Shown here: positions 10,759 to 19,327 of the stretch, one piece after another
Numbering within the stretch: the first letter of the stretch is position 1
Layout: every line of letters starts with the position of its first letter
Assembly: GCF_020990385.1 (NCBI RefSeq)
Contig: NZ_CP087598.1
Location: forward strand, 230,001-294,000
Reading direction: 5' to 3'
Length of the DNA: 64,000 nt
DNA from: Paracoccus sp. MA
Lineage (GTDB): Bacteria > Pseudomonadota > Alphaproteobacteria > Rhodobacterales > Rhodobacteraceae
Notes under the pieces: model-generated
What the model saw: the letters and a program-made list of their open reading frames with translations, nothing else
What the model was told of the DNA's origin: nothing
The model's database searches: none
Made by a program: the position numbers and the translations under genes

Positions 10759-11343
10759 ATGAAAAAACTGACGCTGGCCGCGCTGGCCGCACTCATGGGC
10801 TCGCCAGTTCTGGCCCATACCGGGGTCGGAGAGACCTCGGGCTTCATGGCCGGGCTCTCGCATCCGATCTTTGGGCCGGATCACCTGCTGGCAATGCTGG
10901 CGGTGGGGCTGTGGTCGGGCTTTGTCCTGCCGCATCGCTTCTGGCTGGGGGCGGCGACCTTCATGGGCGCGATGGCCGTGGGGGCGTTGATTTCTTGGGC
11001 CGGGATCCCGATTCCGATGGTGGAAACCTGGATCGTGCTGTCGGTCGTGGCGTTCGGTCTGTTGACCGCGCTTTCGCGCCGCGGGCAATCCGACCAGATC
11101 ACCTTTGCCTCGCTGGCCGCGATCGCCCTGTTCGCCATGTGCCATGGCCATGCCCACGCGACCGAGGCGCATGGCAATGCGGCAGGCTATATGCTTGGCT
11201 TCCTGATCTCGACGGCGGCGCTGCATATCGTCGGCATTTTCATCGCCCGCACGATCTCGAACGCCACGGCGGCCAGAATGGTGCAGGCGGCAACCGGCAC
11301 CGGGATCGCCATGGCGGGCCTTGCCCTGATGGCCGCCGGGTGA
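10759..11343 (+). CDS. hupE: HupE/UreJ-family nickel permease
   Basis: This is a small polytopic membrane protein (194 residues) with a cleavable signal sequence ending near AHT and about six hydrophobic segments. It has both family signatures: HPIFGPDH (His35, Asp41, His42) and the His-rich FAMCHGHAHA near residues 113-122. HupE proteins import Ni2+ for hydrogenase assembly. It sits between hupL and hupC. In the rhizobial clusters I know, hupE comes after hupD, and it is absent from the R. capsulatus order. The function is firmly supported by family and context; transport itself is not shown. Confidence 0.88.
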   Translation: MKKLTLAALAALMGSPVLAHTGVGETSGFMAGLSHPIFGPDHLLAMLAVGLWSGFVLPHRFWLGAATFMGAMAVGALISWAGIPIPMVETWIVLSVVAFGLLTALSRRGQSDQITFASLAAIALFAMCHGHAHATEAHGNAAGYMLGFLISTAALHIVGIFIARTISNATAARMVQAATGTGIAMAGLALMAAG

Positions 11344-11347
11344 TGCC

Positions 11348-12094
11348 ATGAGCGACATCCATTCCGGCGATGATCCTGTCTTCGAGGGTCGCCCTCTGGG
11401 CGCCCCTGATCGGGCCAGCCGGCAAACCTCGGTCTATGTCTACGAGGCGCCGGTCCGCATCTGGCACTGGATCAACGCGGCCTGCATCATGGTCCTGTGC
11501 GTGACCGGCTGGCTGATCGGCAGCCCGCCGCCCTCGATGCAGATCGCCGAAGCCTATGACCAGTTTGTCTTCGGCTATATCCGCTTTGCACATTTCGCGG
11601 CCGCGATGATCCTGACGGTCGGCTTTTTCGGCCGTCTCTACTGGGCGTTGATCGGCAACCACCATGCAAAGCAGCTTTTCTATGTGCCGATCTTCTCGCG
11701 CCGGTTCTGGGCAGAGCTGCTGTTCGAGCTGCGCTGGTATTTCTTTCTGGAAAAAGAGCCAAAGAAATATGTCGGCCACAACCCGCTGGCGCAGCTTGCG
11801 ATGTTTCTGTTCATGACGGTCGGTCTGACCTTCATGATCGTCACCGGATTTGCGCTGTATGCCGAAGGGGCGGGTAAGGACAGCATGTTCCATGCCGTCT
11901 TCGGCTGGGTCCAGGACCTTGTTCAGAACACCCAGCGCCTGCACACGCTGCACCATATCGGCATGTGGTGGATCGTGATCTTCATGATCATCCATATCTA
12001 TGTGGCGATCCGCGAAGACATCATGTCGCGCCAGTCGATGGTCTCGACGATGATCTCGGGGCACCGCACCTTCAAGGATGATCGCCCCGACTGA
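11348..12094 (+). CDS. hupC: HupC, hydrogenase cytochrome b subunit
   Basis: HupC is the dihaem membrane cytochrome b that passes electrons from HupS to ubiquinone and anchors the enzyme. Its 248 residues contain four hydrophobic helices and the haem-ligand histidines expected for the family (IWHWIN, RFAHFA, and the paired HTLHHIGMW and IIHIYVA). It starts 4 bp after hupE and ends the structural operon. A strong terminator lies about 75 bp downstream. Confidence 0.93.
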   Translation: MSDIHSGDDPVFEGRPLGAPDRASRQTSVYVYEAPVRIWHWINAACIMVLCVTGWLIGSPPPSMQIAEAYDQFVFGYIRFAHFAAAMILTVGFFGRLYWALIGNHHAKQLFYVPIFSRRFWAELLFELRWYFFLEKEPKKYVGHNPLAQLAMFLFMTVGLTFMIVTGFALYAEGAGKDSMFHAVFGWVQDLVQNTQRLHTLHHIGMWWIVIFMIIHIYVAIREDIMSRQSMVSTMISGHRTFKDDRPD

Positions 12095-12170
12095 ACGCGG
12101 CTGGCAGCAACTGGAAGGATCGTTTCCGGTTTCAGAGCAAGGCGGCAGGTCACTTGCCGCACCATATCCA

Positions 12171-12204
12171 GAAATCCCGCCCGCAGTGGCGGGATTTCAT
12201 TTTT
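12171..12204 (+). terminator. Rho-independent terminator between hupC and hupD
   Basis: A perfect 11-bp stem (GAAATCCCGCC with GGCGGGATTTC) carries a 6-nt loop CGCAGT and is followed by ATTTTTAT. It separates the abundant structural transcript hupSLEC from the maturation genes that begin at hupD. Confidence 0.9.
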
Positions 12205-12341
12205 ATATCATCATCTTGCAAGGAATTTCGAGGGTTGCGACTTTTTGTCTCTGCTTTCGGAACTGGTGGCTATACTTTCGGCCCATAGGGGTGGGGCACA
12301 TGACCGCACCGCCTGCCAGCAATGCTTCGGGGAGGGGGCAG

Positions 12342-12959
12342 ATGCCAGCGGAAGCGCCTGCAAATATCCTTGTTCTGGGGATCGGCAATGTGCTTTGGGC
12401 CGATGAGGGCTTCGGGGTGCGCTGCGTCGAAGAGATGGCCGCGCGCCATGCCTTGCCCGAACGGGTGAGGCTGCTTGATGGCGGCACGCAGGGGCTGTAT
12501 CTGCTGCCCTTTCTGGAAGAAGCCGATGCGCTGATCGTCTTTGACGCGGTGGATTACGGACTGCCCCCCGGCACGCTGAAGCTGGTCGAAGGGGCAGAGG
12601 TTCCGGCCTTTCTGGGCGCCAAAAAAATGAGCCTGCACCAGACCGGCTTTCAAGAGGTGATCGCCACCGCCCAGCTGCTGGGGCGTTGCCCGGCGCAGCT
12701 GATGCTGATTGGCTGCCAGCCGGTCGAACTGGAGGATTACGGAGGAGGGCTCCGCCCCGAAGTGGCCGCGCAGATCGACCCTGCCATCGGGATTGCGCTG
12801 GCGAAGCTGGCCGAATGGGGCGTTCAGGCCGGCGAGGGTGCGACCTCGGGCCAGCTTGCGGATCCGGCGATCCGGCGCGAGGCCTATGAGACGGGCCGCC
12901 CCGCCGCCTCTGATGCCTGCCGCGAGGGCGATGCGCGCTTTTTCCCGGGGGCCGGCTGA
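12342..12959 (+). CDS. hupD: HupD, hydrogenase maturation endopeptidase
   Basis: HupD cleaves the C-terminal tail of HupL after nickel insertion. The N-terminus [19 protein letters not shown] is the family signature, with the Ni-sensing Glu in DEGFG. The other expected metal ligands are the Asp in VFDAVDYG and the His in SLHQTGFQ. I chose the ATG at 12342 because GGGAGGGGG precedes it and because homologues start close to this point; ATG 12300 would add 14 residues. The C-terminal 40 residues extend beyond the usual domain. Its stop overlaps hupF. The upstream terminator implies its own promoter or readthrough. Confidence 0.92.
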   Translation: MPAEAPANILVLGIGNVLWADEGFGVRCVEEMAARHALPERVRLLDGGTQGLYLLPFLEEADALIVFDAVDYGLPPGTLKLVEGAEVPAFLGAKKMSLHQTGFQEVIATAQLLGRCPAQLMLIGCQPVELEDYGGGLRPEVAAQIDPAIGIALAKLAEWGVQAGEGATSGQLADPAIRREAYETGRPAASDACREGDARFFPGAG

Positions 12960-13270
12960 TGTGCATGGGCATCCCGATGCGGCTGGCGCAGGTCGACGGC
13001 ATCGCCGGGCAAAGCGAGGGCGGCGATCTGATCGACCTCAGCCTGACCGCCGATGCGCAAGCCGGCGACTGGGTGCTGACCTTCCTCGGCACGGCGCATG
13101 AGGTGATCGACGCTGACCGCGCCGCACGGATCGCGGCGGCATTGCAGGGGTTACGGGCGGTCATGGCGGGGGGCGACGCTTCGGGCGCCTTTGCCGATCT
13201 CGAGGGTCGCACCCCGGCGCTTCCGTCCCATCTTCAGGCGGCGCTGGCCGCAGGCCGCAAAACGGGTTGA
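12959..13270 (+). CDS. hupF: HupF, HypC-family chaperone dedicated to the uptake hydrogenase
   Basis: HupF is a 103-residue protein beginning MCMGIP. Cys2 is the residue that HypC-like chaperones use to hold the Fe(CN)2CO group and the large subunit. It is longer than HypC (94 residues, at 19043) because of an Ala-rich C-terminal helix. HupF is known to protect HupL during maturation under oxygen. It starts inside the hupD stop codon (TGATG), so translation is coupled. Confidence 0.9.
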   Translation: MCMGIPMRLAQVDGIAGQSEGGDLIDLSLTADAQAGDWVLTFLGTAHEVIDADRAARIAAALQGLRAVMAGGDASGAFADLEGRTPALPSHLQAALAAGRKTG

Positions 13271-13273
13271 CCC

Positions 13274-13693
13274 ATGCATGACCATTCCCACGACATTCTG
13301 CACAGCCCCGGCGGGGGCGCCCTGCACCCGCTGCTGGCGCGGCTGGAGGCCGAATTCGGCTGGCCACGCCTGCATTCGTTGCATGACGTCGCAGAGTTTA
13401 CCGCCCGCCCCGGTCTGCATTGCCTGTTCGTTCCGGGCGACCCCGCCCGCAATCTGGAGACGGTGGACGCGGCGGTGATCCTGCCGGAACTGCGCATGGC
13501 CTTTCAGAACGCCTTTGATTGCGCCGTGGTGGATGACGCCATCGAAGCAACGGTCCGCGAAACCCACAGGGCGCTGAAAACGCCGGGGTTTCTGTTCTTC
13601 CGCGATGCCTCTTATCTTGGCTCGATCGAGAAGATCCGCGACTGGGACGATTACATCGCCCGCACCAGCCACATCCTCTCGCTGCCGGGTTGA
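13274..13693 (+). CDS. hupG: HupG, HyaE-type thioredoxin-like hydrogenase chaperone
   Basis: This 139-residue protein matches the HupG/HyaE family by position and by the motifs LFVPGDP, VILPELRMAF and PGFLFFRD. The family has a thioredoxin fold but lacks the CxxC redox pair, and no CxxC is present here. It is thought to bind the HupS Tat signal or precursor until cofactors are loaded. It lies 3 bp after hupF. The N-terminal His-rich MHDHSHDILH is unusual and might bind metal, which is inference only. Confidence 0.85.
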   Translation: MHDHSHDILHSPGGGALHPLLARLEAEFGWPRLHSLHDVAEFTARPGLHCLFVPGDPARNLETVDAAVILPELRMAFQNAFDCAVVDDAIEATVRETHRALKTPGFLFFRDASYLGSIEKIRDWDDYIARTSHILSLPG

Positions 13694-13705
13694 AAGGCAA
13701 AGACA

Positions 13706-14539
13706 ATGGCCCAGAATTTTCACCTGCCCCCTGTTGGTTTCGGCCCCGGATCGCAGCCCGACGATGGCGAGGGGCTGGAGTGGCTGCCGCTGCCCTCCGG
13801 GATGCGCACCTATGACATGCATCTGCCCGAGGTCGGGAATGTCGCGCCTCTGGCGCCCGCGCTGGCGATGCTGGTCGAAATCGCCGCGGCCTGCGATCGT
13901 GTGGCCCAGGGGGCGGCGCCGGTGTCGTTCGATCTGTCCGCGCTGGATGTGGCCAACCGGGCGCTGATGGCGGAAACGCTGGGTCAGGGCGAGGTGTCGC
14001 TGCGCGCGCGCGGCGTGCCGGCGGTGGCCGTGCAGGAAAGCGTCTTTGCCGGGGTCTGGGTGCTGAAGGCCGAGGGGATCGACCGGGTCGAGGTCGCGCC
14101 CGTGCCGCAGCTTGCCCTGACGCGGGCGTTCCATGCGCAGCGCCCGGCGATCGGGGCTCTGGCCCCGCGCGCGCCGGGGGTGGTGAACGCCCCTGCCTTG
14201 CTGGCTGAACTGATGGACAAATCCCTGTCATGGCGCAGCCCCGGTGATCTGCATGTGGTGAACCTGACCCTGCTTCCGCATACCGAAGAGGATCTGCTCT
14301 GGCTCGATCAGGCTCTGGGCGAGGGGTCGGTGACCATCCTGTCGCGCGGCTATGGCAATTGCCGCATCACCGCGACCGCGCAGGATCGTCTGTGGCGGGT
14401 GCAGTTCTTCAACTCGATGGATGTGCTGATCCTCGATACCTTCGAGGTGACCGCCATGCCCGAGGTGGTGCTGGCCGCGTCCGAGGATCTGGCGGATAGC
14501 GCGGGCCGCATTCGTGAAGTGCTGGGGGCGATCCGATGA
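13706..14539 (+). CDS. hupH: HupH, hydrogenase expression/maturation protein (HyaF family)
   Basis: This 277-residue protein has the two-part layout of HupH/HyaF. The N-terminal half runs from the GMRTYDMHLPEV motif, and the C-terminal hydrogenase-expression domain is marked by LTLLPHTEEDLLWLDQ, LSRGYGNCRI and VQFFNSMDVLILDT. Members are needed for small-subunit FeS maturation or assembly of HupSL, but the biochemical activity is unsettled. It follows hupG closely and overlaps the next gene by ATGA. Confidence 0.87.
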   Translation: MAQNFHLPPVGFGPGSQPDDGEGLEWLPLPSGMRTYDMHLPEVGNVAPLAPALAMLVEIAAACDRVAQGAAPVSFDLSALDVANRALMAETLGQGEVSLRARGVPAVAVQESVFAGVWVLKAEGIDRVEVAPVPQLALTRAFHAQRPAIGALAPRAPGVVNAPALLAELMDKSLSWRSPGDLHVVNLTLLPHTEEDLLWLDQALGEGSVTILSRGYGNCRITATAQDRLWRVQFFNSMDVLILDTFEVTAMPEVVLAASEDLADSAGRIREVLGAIR

Positions 14540-15399
14540 GCGTCGAGACCGCACGGGGCGGGTTCGAGGGGTCTTATCTGGGCGCCAATGATCGGATCAG
14601 CCCGCAGGCGATCATGGAATGCAAGATCTGCTGGACCAGCTATGACCCGGCCGAGGGGGATGAATACCGGCAGGTTCTGCCCGGCACGCCGTTCGCGGCC
14701 TTGCCCGCCGACTGGAAATGTCCCGGCTGCGACGCGCCGAAGGAACAGTTCATCGTGCGCGAGGATCCCGGCTCTGACGAGATGCGGATCGCGGCCGAGA
14801 TCGAGCGGCGCTGCGCTCGGCTGGTCGCCGACTTCCGCGAGGTCTTCAACGCAAAGATGCGCGACGTGCCGATCATCAATCAGGCGCTGCATGTCGAGGC
14901 GCTGGCCTTTCGTCCCTGGCAGGGCGGCTTTCTGGGGGTGCTGATCGCGCCCTGGTTCATGAACCTGATCTGGCTGCCGGGCGAGGATCACGACTGGTCG
15001 GCCCTGAAGGCGGGCGAGAAAGAGGTGGTCGCCTTTCCCTCGGGCGAATATGAATTCATCCATAACAGCCGTGAGATGACCGGCCCTTACAAGGCCTGTT
15101 CGCTGTTCTCGCCGATGGCGGATTTCACCAGCCAGTTGCAGGCCGTCGAGGTCGCGCGCGCGGTGATGGTCGAGCTGTTCAAACCCGAAAACCGCGACGG
15201 GACCGACCGCGCCGCCGAGATTCGCGCCGCCCGCGAGGCCGAGCTTGCGCCGCCGCCCGAGGCCGCATCCGAGGCCGGACCGGCATCGGATGCACCGATC
15301 CCCGATCCGCGCCCCACGCGCCGGGCGCTGCTGACCGGCGGGCTGGCCGCTGCTCCGGCAGAGGGCGACGATCCGGAGATATCCGGGGGCGTGGAATGA
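14536..15399 (+). CDS. hupJ: HupI-HupJ fusion: rubredoxin plus HybE-type hydrogenase chaperone
   Basis: One 287-residue frame joins two proteins that are encoded separately in R. capsulatus. Residues 25-70 are a rubredoxin with both iron knuckles, CKIC (Cys29, Cys32) and CPGC (Cys62, Cys65). Residues 85-220 match the HybE/HupJ chaperone, including the IAPWFMNLIWLPG core. The last 60 residues are Pro/Ala-rich and look disordered. Rubredoxin HupI/HoxR supports FeS cluster maturation in air, and HupJ/HoxT acts at the same step, so a fusion makes functional sense. Start overlaps hupH and stop overlaps hupK. Confidence 0.87.
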   Translation: MSVETARGGFEGSYLGANDRISPQAIMECKICWTSYDPAEGDEYRQVLPGTPFAALPADWKCPGCDAPKEQFIVREDPGSDEMRIAAEIERRCARLVADFREVFNAKMRDVPIINQALHVEALAFRPWQGGFLGVLIAPWFMNLIWLPGEDHDWSALKAGEKEVVAFPSGEYEFIHNSREMTGPYKACSLFSPMADFTSQLQAVEVARAVMVELFKPENRDGTDRAAEIRAAREAELAPPPEAASEAGPASDAPIPDPRPTRRALLTGGLAAAPAEGDDPEISGGVE

Positions 15400-16298
15400 T
15401 CTCTGCCGCCGTCAGCTTTCGCCTTTTGCCCCGCGACGGAGGGCTTGCCCTTGCGCCGGGGGCGCAGGCGGGGCTGGCGGTGGATGCGCTGATGACGGGG
15501 CGCAGGGTGGATGAGGTCAGGCAGATGCTGCCTGCCCTGTTCGGCCTGTGCCGGTCCGTGCAGGAATGGGCTATGGCGCTGGCGCTTGGGCTGCCGCTGC
15601 CGCCCCTGGACGATCTGCGCCGCGACATGATCCGCGACCATCTGGCCAGGCTGTGCCTGCATCTGCCGCCGCAGCTTGGGCTTGCGCCCCTGGCGTTGCC
15701 GCAGGGCTGGCAGGCGGGGGGGCGCGCGCTGCGGGTGGCGCTTTTCGGGCAGGATGGCCTGCCCGGACCCGGTGATCTGGCCGCATGGAGCGCGGGCCCC
15801 GCGCCGTTTGCGCGCCTTGTCGCGGCGGTTCAGGGGCATTTCGCGCCGGGCGAGGCGGTCAGCGATCTGCCGGCGATGACGGATCCGTTCGGCGACGGCC
15901 CTGTCGAGAACAGCCTTGCCACACGCCATGCCGGACATCCGCTGCTGATGGCGGTGCGGGGCGCATATGGTCACGGGCCTCTGGTGCATCTGCTGGCCCG
16001 GCTGGTCGATCTCGACACCCTGTCGCGCGGGGCTTTCCCGCCGCCCCGCCGGATGGCACAAGGGGCGGCGCTGGTGCCCTGTTCGCGTGGTCTCTGCGCG
16101 CTTGAACTGCGCGCGGCCGGCGGCATCGTGACCCGCTTTTCGCGCCGCACGCCCACCGATCACCTGCTGATGTCGGGCGGGCTGCTGGCGGCCAGCCTTG
16201 CGACACTTCCGCCGCACAAGGCGGATCGGGCGCCTTTGCTTGCCATGATCCTTGATCCCTGTATCCCTCTGCATCTGGAGGCCGGACCCCATGCATGA
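15396..16298 (+). CDS. hupK: HupK, scaffold-like protein resembling a degenerate hydrogenase large subunit
   Basis: HupK is thought to serve as a scaffold for assembling the Fe(CN)2CO unit before transfer to HupL. The sequence keeps traces of the large-subunit motifs: LFGLCRSVQ (Cys52) stands where RICGVC would be, and ILDPCIPLH (Cys289) near the C-terminus stands for DPCxxC, each with only one of the two cysteines. At 300 residues it is about half the size of HupL. Its last codons overlap the hypA start by 8 bp. Confidence 0.87.
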   Translation: MISAAVSFRLLPRDGGLALAPGAQAGLAVDALMTGRRVDEVRQMLPALFGLCRSVQEWAMALALGLPLPPLDDLRRDMIRDHLARLCLHLPPQLGLAPLALPQGWQAGGRALRVALFGQDGLPGPGDLAAWSAGPAPFARLVAAVQGHFAPGEAVSDLPAMTDPFGDGPVENSLATRHAGHPLLMAVRGAYGHGPLVHLLARLVDLDTLSRGAFPPPRRMAQGAALVPCSRGLCALELRAAGGIVTRFSRRTPTDHLLMSGGLLAASLATLPPHKADRAPLLAMILDPCIPLHLEAGPHA

Positions 16299-16632
16299 GA
16301 TGTCGCTTTGCGAAGGGATCCGCGGCATTATCGAGGATCAGGCCCGCCGCCACGGTTTTTCCCGCGTGACCCGGATGCGGCTGGAAATCGGGCGCTTTGC
16401 CGGGGTGGAAAAGGCCGCGCTGAGCTTTGCCTTTGACGTGGTCATGCGCGGCAGCCCGGCCGAGGGCGCGGCCCTGGAAATGATCGACCTGCCGGGCCGG
16501 GCAATGTGTTTCGACTGTGCCGAACAGGTGGAATTGGACGACCGCCTGTCGCCCTGCCCCCTCTGTGGCGGTGGCAGGCTGATGCCCGAGACGGGGGACG
16601 AAATGCGGATCAGGGATATGGAGGTGATCTGA
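16291..16632 (+). CDS. hypA: HypA, nickel-delivery metallochaperone
   Basis: HypA (113 residues) binds Ni through its N-terminal MHE (His2) and works with HypB to load HupL and HupV. The zinc-binding loop CFDC...CPLC lies at about residues 73-92. The ATG at 16291 places His2 correctly and overlaps the hupK stop; earlier in-frame starts lie within hupK. Its stop shares bases with the hypB start (TGATG). Confidence 0.93.
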   Translation: MHEMSLCEGIRGIIEDQARRHGFSRVTRMRLEIGRFAGVEKAALSFAFDVVMRGSPAEGAALEMIDLPGRAMCFDCAEQVELDDRLSPCPLCGGGRLMPETGDEMRIRDMEVI

Positions 16633-17555
16633 TGTGTGGGATTTGCGGTTGCGGCAGTACGGTGACGGTGGACGGGCGCGAGATCAGCCATGACGAGGCG
16701 CACCGGCTGCGCCTGGCCCATGAGCACGCGCAGGATCAGAGGCATGGCCACGGGCACAGCCATGCCGCGAATGGTCACGCGCATGACCATGGTTCCGGCG
16801 ATCACCACCACCATCATCATCACGACCATGCGCCGGGCCATGGTCACCATCACGACTACGGCGCGGGCGCGGCGGGTCTGTCGGTGCCGGGCCTGACCCA
16901 GCAGCGGCTGATCGAAGTCGAGACCTCGCTTCTGGCCCGCAATGACGGGTTGGCTGCGGGCAACCGGCGGGTGCTTTCGGCGCTGCGAGCCTTTGCGGTC
17001 AACCTTGTCTCATCGCCCGGTTCGGGCAAGACCACGTTGCTGTGCCGGACCATCTCGATGCTGGAAGGCCAACCGCTGGCGGTGATCGAGGGCGACCAGC
17101 AGACCGAGAACGATGCCGACCGGATCCGCGCCACCGGCGCGCGGGCGGTGCAGGTCAATACCGGCAAGGGCTGCCATCTGGATGCGCAGATGGTGGGCGG
17201 TGCGATGGATGCGCTGCGGCTGGAACCGGCCTCGCTGCTGTTCATCGAAAATGTCGGCAATCTGGTCTGCCCCGCGGCTTTTGATCTGGGCGAGGATGCC
17301 AAGGTCGCGATCCTGTCGGTGACCGAGGGTGAAGACAAGCCCTTGAAATACCCGGATATGTTTACGGCCGCAAGGCTTGCCATCCTGAACAAGATCGACC
17401 TTGCCCCCCATTGCGATGCCGATCCCGAGGTCTATGAGGCCAATCTGCGGCGGGTGAACCCCGGCATAGACATCCTGCGCCTTTCGGCCCGCACCGGCGA
17501 GGGGATGCAGGCCTGGATCGACTGGCTGCGCGCCGGTCTGGCGACAAAGGCCTGA
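16632..17555 (+). CDS. hypB: HypB, GTPase for nickel insertion with long His-rich region
   Basis: HypB hydrolyses GTP to drive Ni transfer from HypA. The N-terminus MCGICGCG carries the CxxCGC high-affinity Ni motif. Residues 30-78 are very rich in His, including a run of seven in a row, suggesting Ni storage. The G domain starts at SSPGSGKTT (P-loop), with later motifs [16 protein letters not shown] and NKIDLAPH. At 307 residues it belongs to the long, storage-capable HypB type. It is followed by hupR after 3 bp. Confidence 0.95.
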   Translation: MCGICGCGSTVTVDGREISHDEAHRLRLAHEHAQDQRHGHGHSHAANGHAHDHGSGDHHHHHHHDHAPGHGHHHDYGAGAAGLSVPGLTQQRLIEVETSLLARNDGLAAGNRRVLSALRAFAVNLVSSPGSGKTTLLCRTISMLEGQPLAVIEGDQQTENDADRIRATGARAVQVNTGKGCHLDAQMVGGAMDALRLEPASLLFIENVGNLVCPAAFDLGEDAKVAILSVTEGEDKPLKYPDMFTAARLAILNKIDLAPHCDADPEVYEANLRRVNPGIDILRLSARTGEGMQAWIDWLRAGLATKA

Positions 17556-17558
17556 GCC

Positions 17559-19040
17559 ATGCCCACGCCGCGCCCCTTTGTCCTGCTGGTGGATGACGAG
17601 CCGCATTCGCTTTCGGCGATGCGCATGGCGCTTGAGGATGAGTTTGAAATCCTGACCGCCCCGGATGCCGCCGCCGCCGCCCGGCTGATGGAGGAGGAAT
17701 GGGTGCAGGTGGTGGTCTGCGACCAGCGGATGCCCGGCCAGACCGGGGTGGAGTTCCTGACCGGGCTGCGCGAGCGCTGGCCGGAAACGGTGCGGCTTCT
17801 GATAACCGGCTATACCGATCCCTCGGCCATCGTCGATGCGATCAATCTTGCCGGCATCCACCAGTTCATCGCCAAGCCCTGGCATCCCGACCAGTTGCTG
17901 ATGGCGGTGCGCAATGCGGCGCAGCTCTTCCATCTTGCGCGCGAGAATGAACGTCTGGCGCTGGAGATGCGCCGTCTTGCCTCGACCTCCGAAACCCGGC
18001 TGGAAAAGCGCCGGCGGGCGCTGCGTCAGGGGCAGGGCTTCGACAGCGTGCTGCGTGCGCCCAACTCGCCCATGAACGCCACGGTTGATGCGGCGCGGCA
18101 CTATGCGGCCTTCGATGTGCCGGTGCTGCTGACGGGCGAGCAGGGCACCGGCAAGGAGCAGCTTGCGCAAGCGATGCATCTGGCCTCGCTGAGGGCGGAC
18201 CGGCCCTTTTACGCGCTGGACCTGACCGGAATGCCCGATGAGCTGGTCATGGTCGAACTGCTGGGCGCGCGGCGCGGGGCGGTGGCCGGGGGAACCAGCC
18301 GGATCGGCCTGATTCAAAAGGCGGATCGCGGGACGCTGTATCTGTCGGGGATCGAGACCATCCCGCCCGAATTGCAGCTTGTGCTTTTGCGCATCCTGTC
18401 CGGGCGCGGCTTCACGCCGGTCGGCGGGCAAGAGACGCTGACCAGCAATCTGCGCCTGATCGCCGGCGCCGGCACGGATTTGGCGGCTCTGGTGACCGAA
18501 GGGCGGTTTCGCGCCGACCTCTATTACGCTCTGGCGGTGGCCGAAATTGCGGTGCCGCCCCTGCGCGCGCGGCGCGGCGATATCGCCATGCTGGCCCAGC
18601 ACATGCTGGCCGAGCTGGCGGCCCGTCATGGCAAGCTGGTGCATGGTTTTGACGGGCCCGCGCTGGAATTTCTGGAAAGTTACGACTGGCCCGGCAATCT
18701 GCGCGAATTGTCGAACGAGATCACCCGGATGCTGATCCTTGCGCAAGACAGCGTTCTGGGCGCCGATCTGATCTCTCGCCCGATCCTGCAGGGTCCGCCG
18801 GGTGAGGATGGCGCCGGCCGTCTGACCCAGGCGGTGCTTGCCGGCGCCGGCAGCCTGAAAGAGCGGGTCGAACTGATCGAAATGCGTATCTTGCGCGAGA
18901 CGCTGACCCGCCATCGCTGGAACAAAAGCCGGGCGGCAGCCGAGCTGGGTGTGTCGCGGGTGGGCCTGCGCGCCAAGCTGGACCGCTATGGCGTCAAGGA
19001 CCCGGCCGAGCGTCAGGCCACCCCGGAAGAGGAGGAATAG
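17559..19040 (+). CDS. hupR: HupR, NtrC-like response regulator of hydrogenase genes
   Basis: HupR receives the signal from HupT and activates hupSL. The receiver domain (1-125) has Asp55 in VVCDQRMPG and Lys106. The central AAA+ domain (about 160-400) keeps Walker A GEQGTGKE (193-200). However, the sigma54-contact loop reads GAVAGG instead of GAFTGA, and Walker B reads GTLYLSGIE where GTLFLDEIG is usual. A Fis-type HTH ends the protein ([21 protein letters not shown]). The changes fit the known ability of R. capsulatus HupR to activate with sigma70 rather than sigma54. It lies between hypB and hypC in the same transcript. Confidence 0.93.
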   Translation: MPTPRPFVLLVDDEPHSLSAMRMALEDEFEILTAPDAAAAARLMEEEWVQVVVCDQRMPGQTGVEFLTGLRERWPETVRLLITGYTDPSAIVDAINLAGIHQFIAKPWHPDQLLMAVRNAAQLFHLARENERLALEMRRLASTSETRLEKRRRALRQGQGFDSVLRAPNSPMNATVDAARHYAAFDVPVLLTGEQGTGKEQLAQAMHLASLRADRPFYALDLTGMPDELVMVELLGARRGAVAGGTSRIGLIQKADRGTLYLSGIETIPPELQLVLLRILSGRGFTPVGGQETLTSNLRLIAGAGTDLAALVTEGRFRADLYYALAVAEIAVPPLRARRGDIAMLAQHMLAELAARHGKLVHGFDGPALEFLESYDWPGNLRELSNEITRMLILAQDSVLGADLISRPILQGPPGEDGAGRLTQAVLAGAGSLKERVELIEMRILRETLTRHRWNKSRAAAELGVSRVGLRAKLDRYGVKDPAERQATPEEEE

Positions 19041-19042
19041 CC

Positions 19043-19327
19043 ATGTGTCTGGGAATTCCCGGTCGCATCATCGCCATGACCGATCCCGCGCGGATGATGG
19101 CCATGGCCGAGGTCTCGGGCGTGCGCCGCGAGGTCAATATCGCCTGCGTGGCCGAGGGGCCGCCCGAGGGGCTGATCGACCGCTGGGTGCTGATCCATGT
19201 CGGTTTCGCCATGAGCCTGATCGACGAGGACGAGGCGGCGCGCACGCTGGCCGCGCTGCATGAACTGGGCGAGGCGCAGGAGGCGCTTGAGCAGATGGCC
19301 GAAGCCGACCGGGAGATGGCACGATGA
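19043..19327 (+). CDS. hypC: HypC, hydrogenase maturation chaperone
   Basis: HypC (94 residues) begins MCLGIPG, with Cys2 as the ligand that carries the Fe(CN)2CO precursor together with HypD. It is shorter than its paralogue HupF at 12959 and probably serves general maturation, including HupUV. It starts 2 bp after hupR and its stop overlaps hypD (ATGA). Confidence 0.93.
   Translation: MCLGIPGRIIAMTDPARMMAMAEVSGVRREVNIACVAEGPPEGLIDRWVLIHVGFAMSLIDEDEAARTLAALHELGEAQEALEQMAEADREMAR

Noticed and set aside
16690..16896. A CRISPR-like or repeat array in the CAT/CAC-rich stretch of hypB
   Set aside because: The repetition is the codon pattern of the histidine-rich nickel-binding region; there are no spacers.
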